A DNA stretch of 64,000 nt from Xanthomonas nasturtii (GTDB lineage Bacteria; Pseudomonadota; Gammaproteobacteria; Xanthomonadales; Xanthomonadaceae): contig NZ_LYMI01000034.1 of NCBI RefSeq assembly GCF_001660815.1, positions 1-64,000 on the forward strand. The letters are read 5' to 3'. Shown here one piece after another: positions 49,142 to 57,612 of the stretch (positions are counted from its first letter, which is position 1; every line of letters starts with the position of its first letter). The notes beneath the pieces are model-generated. The model was given only the letters and a program-made list of their open reading frames with translations. It did no database searches and had not been told where the DNA came from. Position numbers and translations under genes: made by a program.

Positions 49142-51255
49142 CTCAGGTGCGCTTCGGCTTGCAGGCACGCTTTTTGTTGGTGATGACGCTGACGCTGCTG
49201 CTGGTCGGCGCGATTCTGGCCTCGCTGCTGCAGCGGCAGAGCGCAATGCAGCGCGAAGTGCGCGGCTTGAGCGCGCAGATCCTGCACGAATTGTTCGATC
49301 GCAGCCTGCGCACGCGTGGCGAGACCCTGGCAACCGAGCTGGCCTCCGGGCTGGCCAATCCGCTGTACTACTCGGACCTGGGCGCGGTAGGCGCGCTGGT
49401 GCGCAATGCCTCGCGCCAGCAGGTGGTGAGCTATGTGCTGGTGTTCGACCGCCGCGGCCGGCTGGTGCACGACGGCACGCCCACCTTGCGGCGTTACGGC
49501 CAGGCCATGACCGACCCGCTGGCGGCCAAGGCGGTGAACGCGCAGGCCTTGCTGCTGCAATCCTCGCCCGAGGTGCTGGATGTCACGGTGCCGATCACGA
49601 TCGGCGACCAACGCATCGGCGGCGTGCGCGTGGGCATGTCGCGCGAGCGGGTGCGCAAGATCGAGTCCAGCGCCAATCTGACCCTGGTGCAGAACCTCAA
49701 TGCGATCGGCAAGCGCGATCTGGGCTGGTTGCTGGTGCTGCTGGCCGCGTTGTTGGCGCTGGGCGTTCTGCTGGCGATCTACGTGCAGCGCACGCTGGTG
49801 GCGCCGGTGCGGCTGCTGGCGGCTGCGGCGCGGCAAATCGAGCGCGGCGACTACGCCGTACGATTGCCACCGCATCCGCGCAACGACGAAATCGGCGAGC
49901 TGATTTCCGCATTCGGGCGGATGAGCGAAAGCATCGCCCGGCACGACCGCGAAGTGCGGCATATGGCCTACACCGATGCCTTGACCGGGCTGACCAACCG
50001 GCTCGGCTTCCGCGAAGGGTTGGATCACCTGCTCAACACCGCGCGCAGCACCGACAGCAAGCTGGCCTTGCTGTTCGCCGATATCGACGACTTCAAACGC
50101 GTCAACGACACCCTTGGCCACGAAGCCGGCGACGAAGCCTTGCTGCAGTTCGCCAGCCGCATCAGCCGCGCGGTTGCGGCGCTGGGCGGCGACGATGCGA
50201 TCCTGGCGCGCTTCGGCGGCGATGAGTTCGTGATCCTGTTGCAAAGCGGCGATGTCAGCCTGCTGGCTGCGCAGCTGGCCGACCGCCTGGTGCACGAACT
50301 GAGCCGGCCGTTGAACGTGCAGGGCCGCGAGGTGTTCCTGGGCACCTCGATCGGCATCACGCTGTTCCCCGACGATGCGCGCGACGCCACCGCGCTGCTG
50401 AAGAACGGCGACATCGCGATGTACCAGGCCAAGGTCGCCGGCAAGAATTGCCACCGCTTCTACAGCCGCGCCGCCGACCATGCGGTCGAACGTCGCGTGC
50501 ATATGGAACACGAGTTGCGCGGTGCCTGGGAGCGCGACGAGCTGCGCCTGGTCTATCAGCCGATCTACCGCACCAGCGACCGCGTGCTGGTGGGCGTGGA
50601 GGTGCTGCTGCGCTGGCAGCATCCGGCGCTGGGCACGATTGCGCCATCCACCTTCATCGATATTGCCGAGCAGAGCGGGTTGATCGAAGTGATTGGCCCC
50701 AAGGTGCTACGCGCGGCCTGCCTGGAAGCGGCGCAGTGGCCGGCGGTGGGCGAAGGCCTGTTCATTTCGGTCAACGTGTCGCCGCGGCAACTGCGCAGCG
50801 GCGACCTGATCGACACCGTGGCCGAATGCCTGGCCGAGTCCGGCCTGCCGGCCGCGCGGCTGCATCTGGAGCTCACGGAGACGGCAGTGATCGGCGACGA
50901 AATGATGGCCGCCAGCCTGCTCGACCAGCTGCACCGCACCGGCGTAAAGGTGTGGCTGGACGACTTCGGTACCGGTTTCTCCGGCCTGAGCCACCTGCGC
51001 CAGGTGCCAGTGGACGGGGTCAAGATCGACAAGAGTTTCATTGCCGACCTGCAGCGCGACCCCGACGATCTGGCGCTGACCACTGCGATCATCAACATGG
51101 CCCATTCGTTGGGAATCACGGTCGTGGCCGAGGGCATCGAGCAGGAAGCGCAGTTCAACCTGCTGCGCGAGCGCGGCTGCGACCTGGGGCAGGGCTACTG
51201 GTTCAGCCGCCCGTTGAGCCCGGCGGACATGGTCAAGCTGATCGCGGCGGGGTGA
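49138..51255 (+). CDS. Membrane-bound GGDEF-EAL c-di-GMP enzyme
   Basis: A 705-residue inner-membrane protein. TM1 at about 10-31, a periplasmic domain of about 160 residues, TM2 at about 196-218, a HAMP domain (TLVAPVRLLAAAARQIERGD), a GGDEF domain with intact RFGGDEF at 360-364, and an EAL domain whose signature reads EVL at 488-490 in GVEVLLRW. The other phosphodiesterase residues are kept: LELTETAV, WLDDFGTGFSGL, VKIDKSF and VAEGIEQ. EVL variants can be active, so both making and breaking c-di-GMP are possible. Translation is coupled to the upstream periplasmic binding protein, which probably controls the output. Confidence 0.92.
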   Translation: MTQVRFGLQARFLLVMTLTLLLVGAILASLLQRQSAMQREVRGLSAQILHELFDRSLRTRGETLATELASGLANPLYYSDLGAVGALVRNASRQQVVSYVLVFDRRGRLVHDGTPTLRRYGQAMTDPLAAKAVNAQALLLQSSPEVLDVTVPITIGDQRIGGVRVGMSRERVRKIESSANLTLVQNLNAIGKRDLGWLLVLLAALLALGVLLAIYVQRTLVAPVRLLAAAARQIERGDYAVRLPPHPRNDEIGELISAFGRMSESIARHDREVRHMAYTDALTGLTNRLGFREGLDHLLNTARSTDSKLALLFADIDDFKRVNDTLGHEAGDEALLQFASRISRAVAALGGDDAILARFGGDEFVILLQSGDVSLLAAQLADRLVHELSRPLNVQGREVFLGTSIGITLFPDDARDATALLKNGDIAMYQAKVAGKNCHRFYSRAADHAVERRVHMEHELRGAWERDELRLVYQPIYRTSDRVLVGVEVLLRWQHPALGTIAPSTFIDIAEQSGLIEVIGPKVLRAACLEAAQWPAVGEGLFISVNVSPRQLRSGDLIDTVAECLAESGLPAARLHLELTETAVIGDEMMAASLLDQLHRTGVKVWLDDFGTGFSGLSHLRQVPVDGVKIDKSFIADLQRDPDDLALTTAIINMAHSLGITVVAEGIEQEAQFNLLRERGCDLGQGYWFSRPLSPADMVKLIAAG

Positions 51256-51295
51256 GTGCGTGCATACGTCGCTTTAACGTGCCGCACCGCTGCGC

Positions 51296-51363
51296 GTAGG
51301 AGCGCCCTCGGGCGCGATGGAGCATTACCGGTAAGGCTGCATCACTCCCAAGGGCGCTCCTAC
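51296..51363. repeat. REPIN-like doublet, 68 bp, with perfect 13-bp arms
   Basis: GTAGGAGCGCCCT (51296-51308) and AGGGCGCTCCTAC (51351-51363) are exact reverse complements. The left unit continues CGGGCGCGATGG, as in the 46355 copy. Total length is again 68 bases. It lies between the convergent GGDEF-EAL gene and epmB, where it could also end transcription. Confidence 0.8.
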
Positions 51364-51393
51364 AGTGCACGTGAGCGCCGATGGCAGTGACGA

Positions 51394-52422
51394 TTACAGC
51401 GGCCGCTTGCCGGTATCGCCGGGGATTTCGCGCACCAGGCGTGGGACCAGATAGCCGGACAGGCGTGTGGCCAGTTCGGTATGCAGGGCGCGTGCGCGGG
51501 CATCGTCCACTTCGAAATGCGCCACGCCGGCCACGCGGTCGAGCTGATGCAGGTAATACGGCAGCACGCCGGCAGCAAAGCTGCGCTCGCTCAATGCCGC
51601 CAGTGCGTCCACGCTGTCGTTGACGCCGCGCAGCAGCACGGCCTGGTTGAGCAGGTGCGCACCGGTGTCGCGTAGCGCGCGCATGGCTGCGTCCACGGCG
51701 GCGTCGAATTCGTTGGCATGGTTGGCGTGCAGCACGAAGGCCACCGGCCAGGGCAGGCTGCGCAGCCAGGCCAGCAGCAGCGCATCCACCCGCTCGGGCA
51801 GCACGATCGGCAGGCGGCTGTGGATGCGCAGGCGTTTGAGATGCGGGATCGCTGCCAGCGCGTCGGTGAGTTCGGCCAGCTTGGGCGTGGCCAGCGAGAG
51901 CGGGTCGCCACCGGAGAGCAGCACTTCGTCGATGCCGGGGTCGGCCGCGATCGCGGCCACCGCCTCGCGCCAGCCATCGCGCGCAGCGGTTTCTTCTGCA
52001 TACGGGAAGTGCCGGCGGAAGCAGTAGCGGCAATGCACTGCACAGCTGCCGGTGGCGATCAGCAGGGCGCGGCCGCGGTATTTCTGGATCACCCCGGCGG
52101 CGGTCCTGGCGGCGGCATCGCCCACCGCGTCCAGCCCGAAGCCCGGCACCGGCTGCAGTTCCGCATCCAGCGGCAGCACCTGACGCAGCAACGGGTCGTG
52201 CAGGTCGCCACGGCGCATCCGCGCCACGAACGCGCGCGGCACCCGCAACGGAAACTGTGCAGCGGCGGCATCGCTGATTGCCGCAGCCTGCGCATCCAGG
52301 CCCAGCAGCGCCAGCAGTACGCGCGGGTCGCGCACGGCGTCGCGCCACTGCTGCTGCCAGCGCGAGGGCTGCAGGGCAGGGGGCGGAGATGGCTGTAAGG
52401 CGAGGGGGGCTGCGGTTATCAT
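51394..52422 (-). CDS. epmB: EF-P beta-lysylation protein EpmB
   Basis: A 342-residue radical-SAM aminomutase related to lysine 2,3-aminomutase, which makes (R)-beta-lysine for the modification of elongation factor P. The 4Fe-4S cluster motif CxxxCxxC is at C127, C131 and C134 ([16 protein letters not shown]), followed by [16 protein letters not shown] and [14 protein letters not shown]. It is divergent from efp, its functional target, with 101 bases between starts. EpmA, the ligase partner, is not in this window. Confidence 0.94.
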   Translation of the reverse strand: MITAAPLALQPSPPPALQPSRWQQQWRDAVRDPRVLLALLGLDAQAAAISDAAAAQFPLRVPRAFVARMRRGDLHDPLLRQVLPLDAELQPVPGFGLDAVGDAAARTAAGVIQKYRGRALLIATGSCAVHCRYCFRRHFPYAEETAARDGWREAVAAIAADPGIDEVLLSGGDPLSLATPKLAELTDALAAIPHLKRLRIHSRLPIVLPERVDALLLAWLRSLPWPVAFVLHANHANEFDAAVDAAMRALRDTGAHLLNQAVLLRGVNDSVDALAALSERSFAAGVLPYYLHQLDRVAGVAHFEVDDARARALHTELATRLSGYLVPRLVREIPGDTGKRPL

Positions 52423-52441
52423 GTGCGGTCACAAAACCAAT

Positions 52442-52461
52442 GCCCGCCGGTTATGGCGGGC
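52442..52461. promoter_or_regulatory. Perfect hairpin in the epmB/efp intergenic region
   Basis: GCCCGCC, loop GGTTAT and GGCGGGC form a perfect 7-bp stem about 60 bases before efp and 20 bases before epmB. It may sit in one of the two mRNA leaders or mark an operator; no T-run follows. Confidence 0.4.
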
Positions 52462-52523
52462 GCCCCATTCTAATCCGACCTGCCTCCATGTGGCGGGTCG
52501 TGGTCTTATCGAGGAGCTGCACC

Positions 52524-53090
52524 ATGGCCACTGTTGGCATGAACGACGTCAAGAACGGCATGAAGATCCTGGTCAACAACGAGCCGGCGGTCATCACCGA
52601 GACCGAATACGTCAAGCCGGGCAAGGGCCAGGCCTTCACCCGCATGAAGTACCGCTTCATCAAATCCGGGCGCGTGGTCGAAATGACCATGAAGGCGACC
52701 GACGATGTGGAAGTGGCCGACGTGGTCGATACCGATATGCGCTATCTGTACAGCGATGGCGAGTACTGGCACTTCATGGACCCGGAAACCTTCGAGCAGG
52801 TGCAGACCGACAAGGCCGGCATGGGCGGCGCCGACAAGTGGCTCAAGGGCGAGGAAGATTGCATCGTGACGCTGTGGAACGGCAGCCCGATCTGGGTGCA
52901 GCCGCCGAACTTCGTCGAGCTCAAGATCACCGAAACCGACCCGGGCGTACGCGGCGATACCTCCGGCGGTGGCGGCAAGCCGGCCACGCTGGAAACCGGC
53001 GCGGTGGTGCGCGTGCCGTTGTTCGTCAACCAGGACGAAATCATCAAGGTCGACACCCGCTCGGGCGAGTACTCGGCGCGCGTCAAGTAA
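52524..53090 (+). CDS. efp: Translation elongation factor P
   Basis: A 188-residue three-domain translation factor that relieves ribosome stalling at polyproline. The modification site is K34 in KPGKGQAF, the lysine form used by EpmAB beta-lysylation rather than the arginine form of Pseudomonas. This agrees with epmB next door. Domains II and III follow, with [20 protein letters not shown] and the C-terminal [26 protein letters not shown] precedes the ATG at 52524. Confidence 0.96.
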   Translation: MATVGMNDVKNGMKILVNNEPAVITETEYVKPGKGQAFTRMKYRFIKSGRVVEMTMKATDDVEVADVVDTDMRYLYSDGEYWHFMDPETFEQVQTDKAGMGGADKWLKGEEDCIVTLWNGSPIWVQPPNFVELKITETDPGVRGDTSGGGGKPATLETGAVVRVPLFVNQDEIIKVDTRSGEYSARVK

Positions 53091-53095
53091 GCCGG

Positions 53096-53944
53096 ATGCG
53101 CCCGGGACGCCTGTCTGTTCGAGCGGTACGCAGTGCCGGTGTCCTGGTGGGGCTGTGGGCGGCGCTCGCAGCGTGCCCGGCGTTTGCGCAATCGGCAGGC
53201 GCAACCTGCGAGGCGGGTGACGTGGCGGCCGTTGCGGGAATTGCAACGGCCGGCGTGGTCGGCGGCGTTGCAGCTGCGGTGCCGGTCGAGCATGCGGTGG
53301 CACAGACCTGCAAGCCGTGGCCGTACGATCCGGCGATCCGGCTGGCGGCGATTGCGTTTTCTGACGACGCCGACACGGCCCCTGGCGAGCGCCAGCTGGA
53401 ACTGCGCGTGGCCATGCTCGATGCCTCCAGCGGCAAGGTGCTGGCGTTCTACGCGCAGGACATGGGTGAGGATGCCGCCTTCGAACTGGATGCAGACAGT
53501 TTGCGTCTGGATACCGCGCGCTACGACCTGGCCAAGGGCGTGCGCGCGGTCGGCGTGGTGGTGCATAGCGCTGCGCGTGGGCCCAGCTGCCCGGATTTTT
53601 ACAGCAATCAGGCATTGACCTTGCTGATGCGCGAGGGGCGCAGCTTGCGCCCGGTGCTGCAACGCGATCTCCATGCGTGGCAACGTGTAAAAGGCGAGCC
53701 GTGTAGTTTGGGGAAGGGCGGCGTGGTCACTGAAACCGCCAAGGTGGTTGTGGGCATGGCATCGCAGGCACATGCCGGCCATGCAGATATTGTGCTGGCC
53801 GCCAACGTCGTCACCACGGAGACCGCGCCGGGCAGCGACACCGATACCGAACGTACCCGTCGCGTCCGCCAGGTGCTGCGCTACGACGGCAAACGCTATG
53901 TGCCTGTGGCCGGTGGCGAAACCGGCTGGCCGTTCGATAACTAA
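53096..53944 (+). CDS. Exported hypothetical protein (282 aa)
   Basis: Starts five bases after the efp stop. An N-terminal signal peptide (about 1-35, RSAGVLVGLWAALAACPAFAQ, cleavage near AFAQ-SAG) precedes a small cysteine-containing region rich in A, V and G, and then a mixed alpha/beta part (RLAAIAFSDDADTAPGERQL, VLAFYAQDMGEDAAFELDAD) ending in GGETGWPFDN. I do not recognise a family. Codon use and the clear signal peptide show that it is real. It is probably a periplasmic protein; the close spacing to efp suggests co-transcription, not a shared function. Confidence 0.75.
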   Translation: MRPGRLSVRAVRSAGVLVGLWAALAACPAFAQSAGATCEAGDVAAVAGIATAGVVGGVAAAVPVEHAVAQTCKPWPYDPAIRLAAIAFSDDADTAPGERQLELRVAMLDASSGKVLAFYAQDMGEDAAFELDADSLRLDTARYDLAKGVRAVGVVVHSAARGPSCPDFYSNQALTLLMREGRSLRPVLQRDLHAWQRVKGEPCSLGKGGVVTETAKVVVGMASQAHAGHADIVLAANVVTTETAPGSDTDTERTRRVRQVLRYDGKRYVPVAGGETGWPFDN

Positions 53945-53962
53945 CCTTTTTTGGATCCGCTC

Positions 53963-55300
53963 ATGACCAATGCCCCTCCCGAGACGTGCGACCTGTTGAT
54001 CGAAGCCGGTTACGTGGTGCCGATCGAACCGCATGCGGTGGTACTGGAAGACCACGCCGTGGCGGTGAGCGATGGCGCCATCGTGGCGATCCTGCCGGTT
54101 GCCGAAGCACGCGCACGGTTTGCGCCGAAGCAGACCGTCTCGCGCCCGGAGGCGGCACTCATGCCGGGCTTGGTCAACGCGCATACGCACAACCCGATGA
54201 CGCTGCTGCGCGGCATTGCCGACGATCTGCCGCTGATGGTGTGGCTGCAGCAGCACATCTGGCCGGTGGAAGCGGCGGTGATCGGGCCGGAGTTCGTCGC
54301 CGACGGCACCACGCTGGCGATCGCCGAAATGCTGCGCGGCGGCACCACCTGCGTCAACGAGAACTACTTCTTCGCCGATGTGCAGGCGGCGGTGTACAAG
54401 CAGCACGGTTTCCGTGCGCTGGTCGGCGCGGTGATCATCGATTTCCCCACCGCCTGGGCATCGTCGGACGACGAGTACTTTGCGCGGGCCGGTGAGCTGC
54501 ACGACCAATGGCGCGACGATCCGTTGATCAGCACGGCGTTCGCGCCGCATGCGCCGTACACCGTGAACGATGCCAACTTCGAACGCGTGCGCATGCTGGC
54601 CGACCAGCTCGACATTCCGGTGCATCTGCATACGCACGAAACCGCGCAGGAAGTGGCAGATTCGATCAAGCAATACGGCCAGCGCCCGCTGGCGCGGCTG
54701 GATCGCCTGGGCCTGGTCAACGACCGCCTGATCGCGGTGCACATGACCCAGCTCACCGAGGCGGAAATCCATCTGTGCGCCGAACGTGGCGTCAGCGTGG
54801 TGCACTGCCCCGAATCCAATCTCAAGCTGGCCTCGGGTTTCTGCCCGGCGTGCGCGCTGCAGCGTGCCGGCGTGAACCTGGCCATCGGCACCGACGGCTG
54901 CGCCAGCAACAACGACCTGGACATGTTCAGCGAGAACCGCACCGCCGCGATCCTGGCCAAGGCCGTGGCCAACGATGCCACCGCGCTGGACGCGGCCACC
55001 ACCTTGCGCGCGGCCACCCTGGGCGGCGCGCGCGCATTGGGCTTCGGCGACACCATCGGCTCGATCGAAATCGGCAAGCAGGCCGACCTGATCTGCGTGG
55101 ATCTGGCCGCACTGGAAACCCAACCGCTGCATCATGTGCTGTCGCAGCTGATCTACTCGGCCGGCCGCCATCAGGTCACCGATGTGTGGATCGCCGGCAA
55201 GCCCAAGCTGGTGCAGCGCGAGCTGATCGACATGGATACCGCCGCCCTGGTCGCCAACGCGCGGCAGTGGCGCGAACGCATCCGCACCGTCCGCGCCTGA
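53963..55300 (+). CDS. mtaD: 5-methylthioadenosine / S-adenosylhomocysteine deaminase
   Basis: A 445-residue amidohydrolase of the TRZ/ATZ group. Metal and catalytic residues appear in ALMPGLVNAHTHNPMTLLRG (HxH), LHTHETAQEV (third His and Glu), VVHCPESNLKLASG and NLAIGTDGCASNNDLDMFSE (Asp). The C-terminal KQADLICVDL restores the composite beta-sandwich. It probably deaminates MTA or SAH; other purine-like substrates cannot be excluded. The start at 53963 (MTNAPPETCD). ubiG follows after 30 bases, consistent with recycling of SAH produced by the methyltransferase. Confidence 0.88.
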   Translation: MTNAPPETCDLLIEAGYVVPIEPHAVVLEDHAVAVSDGAIVAILPVAEARARFAPKQTVSRPEAALMPGLVNAHTHNPMTLLRGIADDLPLMVWLQQHIWPVEAAVIGPEFVADGTTLAIAEMLRGGTTCVNENYFFADVQAAVYKQHGFRALVGAVIIDFPTAWASSDDEYFARAGELHDQWRDDPLISTAFAPHAPYTVNDANFERVRMLADQLDIPVHLHTHETAQEVADSIKQYGQRPLARLDRLGLVNDRLIAVHMTQLTEAEIHLCAERGVSVVHCPESNLKLASGFCPACALQRAGVNLAIGTDGCASNNDLDMFSENRTAAILAKAVANDATALDAATTLRAATLGGARALGFGDTIGSIEIGKQADLICVDLAALETQPLHHVLSQLIYSAGRHQVTDVWIAGKPKLVQRELIDMDTAALVANARQWRERIRTVRA

Positions 55301-55330
55301 GCGCGCGTCACCGCATCACGGAGCCTCCGC

Positions 55331-56050
55331 ATGAATTCGAATACTCACTCCACGTCCGGTAATTTCCATCAGAGCGAGCTGGATAAGTTCGCCGCGCTGG
55401 CCAACCGCTGGTGGGATGCCGACGGCCCGCAGAAGCCGCTGCATGCGCTCAATCCGGTGCGTCTGGACTATGTGTCCGCGCGGCTGGACCTGGCCGGTAC
55501 GCGGATGCTCGATGTCGGCTGCGGCGGCGGCCTGCTCAGCGAGTCGATGGCGCGCCTGGGCGCGCAGGTGACCGCGATCGACCTGGCACCGGAGCTGGTC
55601 AAGGTGGCGCGCCTGCACAGCCTGGAATCGGGCGTGCAGGTCGACTATCGCGTGCAATCGGTGGAAGACCTGGCTGCCGAACAGCCGGGCAGTTTCGATG
55701 CGGTGACCTGCATGGAAATGCTCGAGCACGTGCCGGACCCGACCGCGATCATCCGCGCCTGCGCCAGCCTGCTCAAGCCGGGCGGCAAGCTGTTCCTGTC
55801 CACGCTCAATCGCACCCCGGCCGCATTCGCGCTGGCCGTGGTGGGTGCCGAATACATCGCGCGGCTGCTGCCCAAGGGCACCCATCACTACAAGGATTTC
55901 ATCAAGCCGGCGGAACTTGCCGCGTGGTTGCGCAGCGCCGAGCTGCAGCTGGAAGACGTCAGCGGCATGCTGTACGAGCCGTGGCGCAATCGTGCGCGCC
56001 TGTCTTCGCGTACGGAAGTGAATTACCTGGCCTATGCGGTCAAGCCGTGA
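55331..56050 (+). CDS. ubiG: Ubiquinone biosynthesis O-methyltransferase UbiG
   Basis: A 239-residue class I methyltransferase that performs both O-methylations of ubiquinone synthesis. The N-terminal segment [20 protein letters not shown] is specific to UbiG. AdoMet motif I is [20 protein letters not shown], followed by [12 protein letters not shown] and the [18 protein letters not shown] and [18 protein letters not shown] signatures. It lies 30 bases after mtaD. A repeat element separates it from gph. Confidence 0.95.
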   Translation: MNSNTHSTSGNFHQSELDKFAALANRWWDADGPQKPLHALNPVRLDYVSARLDLAGTRMLDVGCGGGLLSESMARLGAQVTAIDLAPELVKVARLHSLESGVQVDYRVQSVEDLAAEQPGSFDAVTCMEMLEHVPDPTAIIRACASLLKPGGKLFLSTLNRTPAAFALAVVGAEYIARLLPKGTHHYKDFIKPAELAAWLRSAELQLEDVSGMLYEPWRNRARLSSRTEVNYLAYAVKP

Positions 56051-56079
56051 CGAATCGGGAATCGGGATTCGGGAATCGC
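56051..56079. repeat. GGGAATC/GGGATTC tandem block
   Basis: Four consecutive blocks of the GAATCGGG / GATTCGGG type directly after the ubiG stop. The same words make up the arms of the inverted repeat at 42400-42481, so this is probably a half copy of that family, without a second arm nearby. Confidence 0.6.
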
Positions 56080-56162
56080 AACAGCAGAGGTGGGCTTTGG
56101 TGACATCCGATGCATCCCCAGTTTCAGATAAGGGCACGCAACGACAAGACGCAGGTGCGGCT

Positions 56163-56828
56163 GTGACGTTTCCGCGGGCGGTGTTGTTCGATCTGGATGG
56201 CACCTTGCTGGACAGCGCGCCGGACATGCTGGCGACCGTCAACGCGATGCTGACCGCGCGGGGGCGTGTGCCGATCGCGTTGGATCAGCTGCGCCCCGTG
56301 GTATCGAAAGGGTCGCGCGCGATGCTGGCGGTTGCGTTTTCCGAACTCGATCCTGATGCGCGCGATGCCTTGGTACCTGAGTTTCTGCGCCGTTATGAAG
56401 CCTTGATCGGCACGCAGTCGCAGGTGTTCGAGGGTGTCGAAGAACTGCTGCTGCGGCTGGAGCGCGCCGGTTGCGCGTGGGGGATCGTCACCAACAAGCC
56501 CGAATATCTGGCGCGGCTGATCCTGCCGCAACTGGGCTGGGAACAGCGCTGCGCGGTGTTGATCGGCGGCGATACGCTGGCCGAGCGCAAGCCGCACCCG
56601 TTGCCGTTGCTGGCGGCTGCCGAACGCATCGGCATTGCGCCTGCGCAATGTGTCTACGTCGGCGACGATGAGCGCGACATCCTTGCCGCGCGCGCGGCGG
56701 CGATGCCATCGGTGGCGGTGTTGTGGGGCTATCGTCTGGCCGACGACGTGCCCGCGCGCTGGCAGGCCGACGTGCTGGTTGAACAGCCGCAGGCGCTTTG
56801 GAACCCGGCAACGTGGCCGCAGATCTGA
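56163..56828 (+). CDS. gph: Phosphoglycolate phosphatase (HAD family)
   Basis: A 221-residue HAD phosphatase that removes 2-phosphoglycolate formed during repair of oxidised DNA ends. The catalytic motif I is VLFDLDGTLLDSAPDM, the motif II threonine is in GIVTNKPEYLA, the lysine in LAERKPHPLPLL, and motif IV in YVGDDERDILAARAA. I chose a GTG at 56163 (TFPRAVLFDLDG follows), because the upstream open frame runs through the repeat and has no family similarity. It follows ubiG by 112 bases, a common order in xanthomonads. Confidence 0.9.
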   Translation: MTFPRAVLFDLDGTLLDSAPDMLATVNAMLTARGRVPIALDQLRPVVSKGSRAMLAVAFSELDPDARDALVPEFLRRYEALIGTQSQVFEGVEELLLRLERAGCAWGIVTNKPEYLARLILPQLGWEQRCAVLIGGDTLAERKPHPLPLLAAAERIGIAPAQCVYVGDDERDILAARAAAMPSVAVLWGYRLADDVPARWQADVLVEQPQALWNPATWPQI

Positions 56829-56856
56829 CCTTTCCTCGTTTTTTTCTGGACCCGCC

Positions 56857-57546
56857 ATGAGCCAATCCAGCGCTCTCGACAGTTTTCTCGACAAGTGGCG
56901 CACGCGCTGGCCGGAATGGTCGGTTGCCGAGCCTTTTATTCCGCAACCGCAACGCCCGCTGGCTGCCGCGTGGTTTGCCTTGCTGCAGGAATGGGAAGAC
57001 ATCATGAACATCGCCGGCGACCCGTTGCCGGCCGATGCCAAGCTGGCGTGGTGGCAGCAGGAACTGCGCGACTGGTCGAACCAACGCTCGCGGCATCCGC
57101 TGGGGCGTGTGCTGGAGCCGGTGCGTGCGCCATGGGCACAGCTGGCCGACACCTTGCCGGCGATGCAGGCCGCGCGCGCGCAGCCGCAATCGCTGCAGCA
57201 CGCGCTGGACACCTTGCGCACGTTTGCCGAGGCCGTGGTTGCGGTGGAAGCGGCGCTGTTTGGACGCACGCGGCCCGGCGATGCCACGGCGGTGGCAGTG
57301 CAATGGCTGGATGCACGTCAACGCGTGGCCGGCGACAGTGCAGCCCCCGGCGGCGTCGCCACGGCCGCCTGGCGCACGCAGTTGCTGCATGCGTGGCCGC
57401 GCAAAGTCGCGTTGGCGCGACCGCATCGGGTGTGGTCGCGTCTGGCACGGTTGCGGCTGCAGCGCGAGCTGAGCGGCAAGGCCGCGTATCCGCCGCCGGT
57501 GCAGCAGCTGTGGCATAGCTGGCGCGCGGCAAGCGGCACGGACTGA
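56857..57546 (+). CDS. Squalene/phytoene-synthase-like protein
   Basis: A 229-residue protein whose centre (DAKLAWWQQELRDWSNQRSR, then HPLGRVLEPV) resembles the first helices of the squalene/phytoene synthase family. However, it is shorter than true synthases (about 280-350 residues), and I see no pair of DxxxD substrate motifs, so catalysis is doubtful. Such a degenerate homologue is often found after ubiG-gph in xanthomonads (from memory). The start at 56857 (MSQSSALDSFLDKW), 28 bases after gph, suggests one operon. Codon use is normal. Confidence 0.7.
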   Translation: MSQSSALDSFLDKWRTRWPEWSVAEPFIPQPQRPLAAAWFALLQEWEDIMNIAGDPLPADAKLAWWQQELRDWSNQRSRHPLGRVLEPVRAPWAQLADTLPAMQAARAQPQSLQHALDTLRTFAEAVVAVEAALFGRTRPGDATAVAVQWLDARQRVAGDSAAPGGVATAAWRTQLLHAWPRKVALARPHRVWSRLARLRLQRELSGKAAYPPPVQQLWHSWRAASGTD

Positions 57547-57612
57547 GCGCAGCCGGTATGCCAGCTGCGCCCGTCTGCGCGGTTATACAAGCGGTGACTC
57601 AGTCGGCTGTAC

